From: Akkermansia sp.
Lineage (GTDB): Bacteria; Verrucomicrobiota; Verrucomicrobiia; Verrucomicrobiales; Akkermansiaceae
NCBI GenBank assembly: GCA_017398765.1
Contig: JAFQEY010000032.1
Location: forward strand, 1-50,411
DNA length: 50,411 bases
Reading direction: 5' to 3'
The first letter of the stretch is position 1; every line of letters begins with the position of its first letter. The notes below the pieces were generated by a model. That model was not told the DNA's origin, searched no databases, and saw only the letters and a list, made by a program, of their open reading frames with translations. A program made the translations under genes and the position numbers. Positions 42,059 through 48,933 of the stretch are shown here, one piece after another.

Positions 42059-45000
42059 ATGGATTTTTCAACCTTCAAACACCCGGAACAACCACCGCAG
42101 GCCACTTGGCCCACCCGCCTGTGGGGCTTGGGAATCGTGCTGCTGGCACTGGCATTTGCAGCGGCACTGCTCACCTATAACAGAGGTGAGATGGGCTGGA
42201 TTGTCTTTAACCCGGTAGATGCGGAAGCGGCAGCCAAAGTACCCTGCACCAACCTGCTGGGTACGGTGGGGCTTTATATGGCAGGCTTCTGTTATTGGCT
42301 GTTGGGCGCAGCCGCTGTATACAGCATGGTACTGCTGGTCATTCTCGGCTGCTGCATTCTGATTTTCCCAAGCCGCCGCTTTGCCGGGCAGAGCATTGCC
42401 ACGGTGTGCATGATACTGTGCGCCTGTGCCGCGCTCTCCATCCAACCCTATATTTTATACGAGTGGGCAGCCAACACGGGCATAGACAGCGTGGGGGGCA
42501 AGCTGGGGTATCTGGACGGCAGCTGCATTGCCGAACCGTTGCTGGGGCGGGACTGGGCTCTCACGCTCTTCATCTGCTGCCACGGGCTGGCCCTCATCTA
42601 CTTTGCTCGCATGGGTTTTCTGGAGTTCTGCAAAGCATTCTGGGCAGATATCAACAGCATTGCTGAGCGCATCCGCAACCGCCGCGAGCGGCGGCGCAAC
42701 AAAATTCAGGAACTTCAGGACAACTGGCAGCACCACCGGGACAAAGTGAAAGAAGAGGCAAAAAATCCCATCTTCAGCAGCGAAGTGCAAGAGGTCCCCT
42801 CACCCGTCAACCCGGGCTACACGCCCCCCGTGCAGCAGCAGCAGGCAAGGCCGCAGCAGCGCCCCGTCCGGGAGCCGCTGCAGATACCGCCGCGGCAGGC
42901 CCCCCTGCCCCCGAGACAAAACTCCGGCATTGCCCGCAATATCTCCCGTGACCAGCGCACACGCCATCTGGATGTAGAGCCGACCACTCAGCTGGATCCG
43001 GATTTTGACAATCACTTTACGGAGACTCCGGAGCCGCCTCGCCGCAGCCCGGTTCCCACCGAAAGCCTGCCCGGTATGCGGGCAGCCAACCGCCGGCAAG
43101 AGCCCCCTCAGCCGCAAGAGCAAAAGCCCCTTGCCACCCCTGCGCGGGATACAGCGCGTCCCCGCGACCGCCGGGATACCCCCTCTGCCCGCAGCAACGG
43201 CGAAGAGCGTCACAACAACCTGCTTGACCTTATGGGTCAGGTGGAGGAGGCCATTGAGCTGAGCAATGCCCCCGGTGCTACCGAAGAGCAGGAACGTGAA
43301 GCTCTCAATCTCGAAAAAAAGCCCTCTAACAGCAAGCTCTCGGCTCTCTTCAACCGTGGTAAACAGGCTCTCTCCGGCAAAAAAAGCGACCCGAATCCCG
43401 ACCGCACCCCGGATAAACCCGCTATCAAATTCCCCCGTACACCCTCACCAACCATGACCTTAGATTCCACAGACAACCGCCCGCAGGAGGCGGATTACCC
43501 CCTGCCGCCCTACGAGCTGCTGGACTACAAGCCTGTGCCTGCGGAAGTGACAGAAGCAGCCGCAGAAGAGATGCAGGAAATGCAGCAGCGTATCATCGAC
43601 ACGCTGGACACGTTCAAAATTGCTGTGACTCCGGGAGATATCACCCGCGGTCCCAGTATCACCCGCTATGAGTTCTTCCCGCCCCGCGGTCTGCGCGTCA
43701 ACCGCATTGCCACGCTCAACAAAGACCTCATGATGGCCACCCAATCCAAATCGGTGAACATTCTGGCCCCCATTCCCGGTAAGGCCACTGTGGGTATTGA
43801 GTTGGAAAATGCCAAAAAATCTCCGGTTTACCTGAGAGAGCTGCTGCAATCCCCGGCTTTCAACAACCCCAAGCTGCGCATTCCCGTTGCTCTGGGTAAG
43901 GACGTATACGGCAATCCGGTCATAGGTGATTTGGCGGCCATGCCCCACACACTGGTAGCAGGCACCACCGGTTCCGGTAAGTCTGTCTGTATCAACAGCA
44001 TGATTCTCTCCATGCTCTACAAATTCCGCCCGGATGAGCTGAAACTCATCCTTGTTGACCCCAAGATGGTGGAAATGCAGCCCTACCGCAAACTCCCCCA
44101 CCTCGCATGCCCCGTGGTGACGGTGGCGGCTCGTGTCATCGGGGCGTTGCGCTGGGCTGTCAATGAAATGGAGCACCGCTACAAGCTATTCAGCCAGGTT
44201 GGTGTCCGCAACTTCGAGGACTTCAATAACCGCCCGCCGGATGAAGAACGTGAGCCGGAAGAAGCAGAAAATATCGATGAGAACTATGTGGATTACGATG
44301 CCATTGATCGCATGGAGAGCGAAATCCTGCGGCAGGCAGACGAGGGGCGCGAGCTGACGGATGAAGACCAAGGTGTGTTTGACTTCGATGAAGAAGAACG
44401 CATTCCCACCCGCCTGCCCTACGTAGTTATCATTATCGATGAGCTGGCAGACCTCATGGTGATGGTGAAAGATGATCTGGAAAGCAACATCGCCCGCCTC
44501 ACCCAGAAAGCCCGCGCAGCCGGCATCCATCTGGTAGCCGCCACCCAGACTCCCCGTGCCAACGTGGTGACAGGTCTTATCAAGGCCAACATTCCCAGCC
44601 GCATCGCTTTCCGCGTAGCCAGTCCGCTGGACAGTCGCATTATTCTGGATACCACGGGAGCAGAGAACCTGCTGGGCGCGGGTGACTGCCTGTTCCTGCC
44701 GCCGGGCGGTATCTCCAAGATGACCCGTGTGCAGGGGGCCTGGGTATCCGACCGGGAGATTGCCTCCATCATCCAGCACTGCGCCTCCCACGCCAAGCAG
44801 AAGTTTGAGCAGGGAGTCACCGCTGAGATGAACAACAGCGACGGCTCCGGCGACGGCGGAGGCCGCATTGGTCCCAAAAATATGAGTGAAGAGGATTCCG
44901 AACTTTACACCCGCTGCGTCAACCTCGTCATCACCTCCCGCAAGGCCAGCACCTCCATGCTGCAACGCCACTTCAGCATCGGCTACGGCAAGGCTGCCAA

Positions 45001-45091
45001 AATTATGGATGCCATGGAGGCCAACGGCATCATCGCCCCCTCTCAGGGCTCTGCCAGAGCGCGTGAGGTATTGGTTGACCCGCCCAACTAA
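42059..45091 (+). CDS. ftsK: DNA translocase FtsK/SpoIIIE
   Basis: 1010 residues. About four N-terminal membrane helices anchor it at the septum, followed by a long Pro/Gln/Arg-rich linker (about residues 205-470). The motor has Walker A GTTGSGKSV (about 638-646) and Walker B YVVIIIDELADLMVMV (about 791-806). The C-terminal gamma winged helix (SMLQRHFSIGYGKAAKIMDAMEANGII) reads polar KOPS-type sequences. It pumps chromosome ends across the closing septum and activates XerCD. An acidic insert of about 60 residues sits between the Walker motifs (EREPEEAENIDENYVDYDA...). A strong terminator follows. Confidence 0.95.
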   Translation: MDFSTFKHPEQPPQATWPTRLWGLGIVLLALAFAAALLTYNRGEMGWIVFNPVDAEAAAKVPCTNLLGTVGLYMAGFCYWLLGAAAVYSMVLLVILGCCILIFPSRRFAGQSIATVCMILCACAALSIQPYILYEWAANTGIDSVGGKLGYLDGSCIAEPLLGRDWALTLFICCHGLALIYFARMGFLEFCKAFWADINSIAERIRNRRERRRNKIQELQDNWQHHRDKVKEEAKNPIFSSEVQEVPSPVNPGYTPPVQQQQARPQQRPVREPLQIPPRQAPLPPRQNSGIARNISRDQRTRHLDVEPTTQLDPDFDNHFTETPEPPRRSPVPTESLPGMRAANRRQEPPQPQEQKPLATPARDTARPRDRRDTPSARSNGEERHNNLLDLMGQVEEAIELSNAPGATEEQEREALNLEKKPSNSKLSALFNRGKQALSGKKSDPNPDRTPDKPAIKFPRTPSPTMTLDSTDNRPQEADYPLPPYELLDYKPVPAEVTEAAAEEMQEMQQRIIDTLDTFKIAVTPGDITRGPSITRYEFFPPRGLRVNRIATLNKDLMMATQSKSVNILAPIPGKATVGIELENAKKSPVYLRELLQSPAFNNPKLRIPVALGKDVYGNPVIGDLAAMPHTLVAGTTGSGKSVCINSMILSMLYKFRPDELKLILVDPKMVEMQPYRKLPHLACPVVTVAARVIGALRWAVNEMEHRYKLFSQVGVRNFEDFNNRPPDEEREPEEAENIDENYVDYDAIDRMESEILRQADEGRELTDEDQGVFDFDEEERIPTRLPYVVIIIDELADLMVMVKDDLESNIARLTQKARAAGIHLVAATQTPRANVVTGLIKANIPSRIAFRVASPLDSRIILDTTGAENLLGAGDCLFLPPGGISKMTRVQGAWVSDREIASIIQHCASHAKQKFEQGVTAEMNNSDGSGDGGGRIGPKNMSEEDSELYTRCVNLVITSRKASTSMLQRHFSIGYGKAAKIMDAMEANGIIAPSQGSARAREVLVDPPN

Positions 45092-45133
45092 ACTCCCCTG
45101 CCCTGTCAGTCGCAGGGCGGCTGAACACATTTT

Positions 45134-45164
45134 GCCTCCGCAGGGTATACCTGCGGAGGCTTTC
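45134..45164 (+). terminator. Terminator of ftsK
   Basis: An 11-bp perfect stem (45134-45144 with 45150-45160), a 5-base loop and a short TTT tail. Confidence 0.8.
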
Positions 45165-45195
45165 CATGAACAAACGAGGCCGTAATGTGTTTATT

Positions 45196-46101
45196 TTATT
45201 CTGCACACATAATCTTAACGAACGCTTCCTCCTGCAGTCGTGTGGCACCACAGGCGAATTTGGCACGAATCTGGAGAGCTTCATCCAGGTCATCACGCAC
45301 TGAGAGCTTGACCTTGAAATCATCCCATATTCCGAACTGAGCCCGGCTCTTGACCCAGGCAATACAGGAACGGATTCCCCCGGAAACGGGAAGCTGCTCC
45401 GTGCGGATAATGCGGAAGCCCAGGAAGGTATCAATCTTCCCTTCAGCCAGCGCGCGCACGGTATTGTAATCGTAGCTGGTGACCTCCGGCTGCTGCAACA
45501 GGGCGTTAATCTGGCTGCCGGTACAAGCCAGTACCAACTCATCACCATAGGCGCGTCGTTCCTCGCTCCACGCCTCAGCCTTCTGCAACATGGTGAGCGC
45601 ATGGCGCAGCTTCCCAACGGTCAGATTACAGCTTGCGGGCGTGCCGCTGTCCGTGTAATCCTCTGCAATCACCTGTGATTCGGGAAAATCCACCGTCTGC
45701 GTACCATTTTCTCCGGTATATGCCGTACCGAGGAACGCATCCAGCATCACCTTATCCATGGTGCGCCCGGCGGCGGCGCGCAAGCTTTCAATTGTCTTGC
45801 TGACCGGCACATCGATATTGGCCAGCTTCTTGGCATCGAACTCATCGAAACCGATGGCCTTGGTATAGATGTGGGGGAACATGACACGGCGAATCGTAGG
45901 TGCCTCATCCAGCACCGTGGATCCCATGCGACCCGTCTTTTCCGTGAAGGAAAGCAAGCCGTACTGGTCAAACGCAACCATCTTGCCGGACAAGCCGGTT
46001 TCAACGGTCACATACTTATCGAGACGGGATGCCTCCTGCTGGAGATAGGAACCCCACTTCTCGGAATACTTAATCTGGTAATTCTGTTCTATGTCTGCCA
46101 T
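45196..46101 (-). CDS. Solitary phage major-capsid-like protein
   Basis: 301 residues. The opening IEQNYQIKYSEKWGSYLQQEASRLDKYVTVETG with KMVAFDQYG, and TIRRVMFPHIYTKAIGFDEFD next, fit the HK97-fold 'phage capsid protein' family seen in tailed phages: a helix with LxQQ-x-SRL, then an AFDQxG strand. The C-terminal third (DTFLGFRIIRTEQLPVSGG, IAWVKSRAQFGIWDDFKVKLSVRDD) has the usual peripheral-domain strand pattern. No portal, terminase, protease, scaffold or tail genes are nearby; neighbours are ftsK and a DUF2157 gene. It could be a prophage relic, a domesticated particle protein or a satellite component. The family call is from memory of the pattern. Confidence 0.65.
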   Translation of the reverse strand: MADIEQNYQIKYSEKWGSYLQQEASRLDKYVTVETGLSGKMVAFDQYGLLSFTEKTGRMGSTVLDEAPTIRRVMFPHIYTKAIGFDEFDAKKLANIDVPVSKTIESLRAAAGRTMDKVMLDAFLGTAYTGENGTQTVDFPESQVIAEDYTDSGTPASCNLTVGKLRHALTMLQKAEAWSEERRAYGDELVLACTGSQINALLQQPEVTSYDYNTVRALAEGKIDTFLGFRIIRTEQLPVSGGIRSCIAWVKSRAQFGIWDDFKVKLSVRDDLDEALQIRAKFACGATRLQEEAFVKIMCAE

Positions 46102-46140
46102 TTTATATAATGTGGTTGTTGTTTTTGGGCGGCAAACCGG

Positions 46141-46245
46141 TTACATAGGATTATCCACATACAAGACATGGAGTCCGACCGTGCGGTGCACTTTACCGGT
46201 TTCATTGCGGTCAACGAAATTGGCGGTCTCGAGCACTCTCGCCAT
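46141..46245 (-). CDS. Possible 34-residue ORF upstream of the capsid-like gene
   Basis: MARVLETANFVDRNETGK followed by VHRTVGLHVLYVDNPM, ending 39 bases before the capsid-like ATG on the same strand. No family recognised and no clear ribosome-binding site. Its position in a phage-like block is the main support; it may be a relic fragment. Confidence 0.35.
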   Translation of the reverse strand: MARVLETANFVDRNETGKVHRTVGLHVLYVDNPM

Positions 46246-46251
46246 ATCTAT

Positions 46252-46320
46252 TCAACCACCAATAGTGCCTTTTGTCACCCGCATCGCGGGCTCATTCCTT
46301 TCATGCCCGCTCATCACCAT
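46252..46320 (-). CDS. Possible 22-residue ORF in the same phage-like block
   Basis: MVMSGHERNEPAMRVTKG and four more residues, stop 6 bases before the 34-residue ORF. It is very short, and a CCCGC-ATC-GCGGG hairpin lies inside it (46280-46292 region), so it may instead be structured non-coding DNA. From 46321 to 46402 nothing else was seen. Confidence 0.2.
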   Translation of the reverse strand: MVMSGHERNEPAMRVTKGTIGG

Positions 46321-46402
46321 TGAAAATCAAGTTATTACAGCATCAAATTTGTACATTTTTCTCCATTCAGAGGATACTAATCACCAAATTCCCAAAAAAA
46401 AG

Positions 46403-46431
46403 TTGCGATTGAAGCATGCGCGTGATACACT
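46403..46431 (+). promoter_or_regulatory. Promoter of the DUF2157-GDYXXLXY pair
   Basis: -35 TTGCGA (46403-46408), 17-base spacer, -10 TACACT (46426-46431); leader about 20 bases. Confidence 0.6.
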
Positions 46432-46457
46432 AAGGTGCAAGCTAGCATTTACCCGAC

Positions 46458-47585
46458 ATGAAACTCAGAGATATCGAACAAATGCAGAGCGCCGGACTCA
46501 TCTCTGCCGAACAGGCGGCGGCCATTGCGGAGCATTTCAAGCTCAACGGCAACCGCATGCAGAAATGGCTGCTCTTCTGCGTCTCCTCACTGGCCGGGGC
46601 ACTCATTCTGGCCGGTATCATCATGCTCATTTCCGCGAACTGGGAATGCATCCCGTCGGCGGTGAAAATGGGCACCGGCATCGCGCTGATGCTGGGCTTC
46701 TGGGCGGCGTACGGCTGCCTGCGGGAGAAGATGCCGATACTGGCAGAAACCATGGGGCTGCTGGGCAGCGGCATGTGGCTGGCCAACATTGCGCTCTACG
46801 GGCAGATTTTCCAACTCCAGAATCCCTTTGTGGAGGGTTGTGCCCTTTTCTTCTGCGGCATTGTGCTGTTGCCATTTCTGGCAAAGCAGCGGCTGCTCAT
46901 TGCGGCCGTCATCATCACCTCCTTCATCCTGCTACCGGCCGCGCGTGAGTGTGAGTCAAGCGCGCTTCACCTGCCCATCACTACAGACGAACTGCTCACC
47001 TGTCTTTTCCTGCTGGGGACATTCTGGTGGCTTTTCAGCGAGTTCTGCCGCCATTCCGGCGGGGCGGCCAAAGCATACGCATGGACGAGCATTCCCCTCT
47101 CCCTGCTTGCCGTCTGCGCCACACAGGGACTCATCCTGTACGGTGACTTTGTCAATGTCGACACCATCATCGGTTGCAGCACCCTGGGCGCAACCCTGCT
47201 TTTGCTGCTGGTATTCAAGCCGAAAACCGCCGCATGGCTCCCCTGGATTCCACTTGCCATCCTGACGGCAGGCATCATTCCCGCTGCAAATGTTTTCGAC
47301 GATGCAGACCTTGAACTGCCCCGCATCATCTATTGTTTCCTCTATGCCCTGCTCTGGATTTGGAACGGATGCAGCGCCAGGCGAATTGACTGGATCAACT
47401 ACGGCACTATCCTGGTCTGCTTCACCGGCATCGGGCTCATGGCCAACATCATGGAGTCGCTCACCCAATCCGGTTTTGTGCTCATCTTCATGGGCTTCAT
47501 CATGCTGGGGGCGGCCATCCTCCTGGAGCAACAGCGCCGCCGCCTCATCCGCAGCATCCAATCCACCCCCGCCGAACAGAACTGA
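46458..47585 (+). CDS. DUF2157-family membrane protein
   Basis: 375 residues. A short cytoplasmic N-terminus with the MQSAGLISAEQAAAIAEHF helix typical of DUF2157 is followed by about ten hydrophobic segments, including the family-like LAGALILAGIIMLISANWECIPSAVKMG and LGSGMWLANIALYGQIFQLQNP (the GxxxWLxxxxYGQIFQ motif). Function unknown; the family usually pairs with a GDYXXLXY protein, as here 19 bases downstream. Confidence 0.85.
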   Translation: MKLRDIEQMQSAGLISAEQAAAIAEHFKLNGNRMQKWLLFCVSSLAGALILAGIIMLISANWECIPSAVKMGTGIALMLGFWAAYGCLREKMPILAETMGLLGSGMWLANIALYGQIFQLQNPFVEGCALFFCGIVLLPFLAKQRLLIAAVIITSFILLPAARECESSALHLPITTDELLTCLFLLGTFWWLFSEFCRHSGGAAKAYAWTSIPLSLLAVCATQGLILYGDFVNVDTIIGCSTLGATLLLLLVFKPKTAAWLPWIPLAILTAGIIPAANVFDDADLELPRIIYCFLYALLWIWNGCSARRIDWINYGTILVCFTGIGLMANIMESLTQSGFVLIFMGFIMLGAAILLEQQRRRLIRSIQSTPAEQN

Positions 47586-47604
47586 CCCCCACCCCATCCC
47601 GAAT

Positions 47605-48405
47605 ATGAAAAAAATCCTTCCATGGCTCATCTATGTTGTGGTGGCAGCGCAGATTATCTGGCTGGCATGGAATTACCATACCCGCAGCGTGGAACTCGCC
47701 ACAGCTCCCCGCATCCTCATCGCCACCCAAACCTATGACCCGCGCGACCTCACCCGCGGGTACTATCAGAGGCTGGATGCATCTGTCAGCCTGAATCTTT
47801 CGCGCGTTTCCTCACTCTGCGGAGCCTCTGTCGACCAGAGCAAATTGAAAGAAAAACTGCTGAAAAATATCGACGGCGATCCCGAAGAATACACCCTTGA
47901 ACTGACTGAAAGCCTCTCCCCGGCGGTACCACCTTCCGCCACCGCGAAAGAACTGTCGACAATGCGGTACGAGGATTTCCCGCTGAGCACCTTCTGGAAA
48001 AAGCAGGCATCCGGGCTCTGGGAAATATGCCGGATAGAGCAGCCTGACAGCCCGGAAGCTGCGGCTGCTGACGGCGAGCTCCACGTGCCCATGATAGCCC
48101 TGTGGCGTATCAATTACAGCACGATTGAGGAAACCGGAAAAACAAAGGTCAATCCCACCCTCCTTCTCAGTTTCCCGGGGCTGCGCAACCTGCGCTACTA
48201 CTACCCGGAAGAAAAGGGGGATTTCTTCTCCCTGCTCCGGCAGAAGGAGCACCCATCACCCATAGACATCACCGTCGAGCTGCTCATTCGCCCAAGCGCC
48301 TCCATCATGCCGACACTGCTGTACCTGAACGGAATCCCGTACAACGAGGCCACCGAACTGCTCAAACAGGACAAATTCCCCTTCCGCGAACACCCGCAGC
48401 CCTGA
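47605..48405 (+). CDS. GDYXXLXY-like membrane-anchored protein
   Basis: 266 residues from ATG 47605 (MKKILPWLIYVVVAAQIIWLAW), an N-terminal anchor, then TYDPRDLTRGYYQRLDASVSL, a variant of the G-D-Y-x-x-L-x-Y motif (GYYQRLD) in the expected place just after the anchor. The rest is extracytoplasmic, with acidic patches. Family members are encoded next to DUF2157 genes and are of unknown function. The usual Asp in GDY is Tyr, so the assignment relies on context and layout. Confidence 0.7.
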   Translation: MKKILPWLIYVVVAAQIIWLAWNYHTRSVELATAPRILIATQTYDPRDLTRGYYQRLDASVSLNLSRVSSLCGASVDQSKLKEKLLKNIDGDPEEYTLELTESLSPAVPPSATAKELSTMRYEDFPLSTFWKKQASGLWEICRIEQPDSPEAAAADGELHVPMIALWRINYSTIEETGKTKVNPTLLLSFPGLRNLRYYYPEEKGDFFSLLRQKEHPSPIDITVELLIRPSASIMPTLLYLNGIPYNEATELLKQDKFPFREHPQP

Positions 48406-48862
48406 TTCCGCATGGGCTTCTCGCCCCACCGCGAGCGTAGCAAGCTGAATCTCTCTCGGGTGACAGAAGTGAAATTCCGCCCTTGCGGGCAGCGTGAAAT
48501 CCGCCTCGCGCCGGGTGAAATCGGCTCTGGCGAGCCGGTGAAATTGCTGCCTTTGGCAGCAGGGGGCTACGACAAGCCTACGCCCTCCCAGGGTGTTATC
48601 TTTCCGCAGCCCTTTGGGCTGCCATTCTTCATCACTACCGCCGCCATGCGGCGGTAATTTCACTGTGCCGCTCAGGCACAATCTCACTATCCGCAACGCG
48701 GATAATTTCACTCTCACCGTCAGGTGAGAATTTCACTTATAAAATTACTCTTACTTCCTCCTGCGGCGCAGCATGAACGCCACCAGCCCCGTTTCTCGCG
48801 ATAGCTTTCACGGAGACAACGTCTCCTTTCACGCGCAGCTTTCACAGATAGCAACAATTCAC
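48406..48862 (+). repeat. Array of short perfect hairpins with GTGAAAT / ATTTCAC linkers
   Basis: Non-coding array of small stem-loops separated by a 7-base linker. Left arm: linker GTGAAAT at 48469, 48494, 48515 and 48538, with hairpins at 48479-48490, 48522-48537 (6 bp) and 48545-48561 (7 bp). A linker-free centre (48562-48605) opens GGGGGCTACGACAAGCC. Right arm: hairpins at 48606-48622 (7 bp), 48637-48655 (8 bp), 48664-48680, 48689-48703, 48713-48728 (6 bp each) and 48812-48826, with linkers ATTTCAC (48657, 48705, 48730), ATCTCAC (48681) and CTTTCAC (48805, 48826, 48839). Stem sequences all differ; loops are 3-5 bases. It is not a CRISPR array. Function unknown. Confidence 0.85.
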
Positions 48863-48865
48863 CGC

Positions 48866-48912
48866 CGGGAGAGATGAATCCCCTCTCCCGACGGCATTGT
48901 TATTATTTTTTT
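48866..48912 (+). terminator. Hairpin plus T-rich tract at the array end
   Basis: An 8-bp stem (48866-48873 with 48883-48890), with a few outer pairs, followed by ATTGTTATTATTTTTTT. The long T run is 14 bases from the stem, so termination efficiency is uncertain. It would end any transcript reading through the hairpin array from the GDYXXLXY gene. Confidence 0.5.
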
Positions 48913-48933
48913 CGGCTAAGAGAAAAACGGCCG

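Noticed and set aside
48406..48862. CRISPR array
   Set aside because: Repeats are only 7 bases, the intervening units are palindromes rather than unique spacers of constant length, linkers invert in mid-array, and no cas genes are near.
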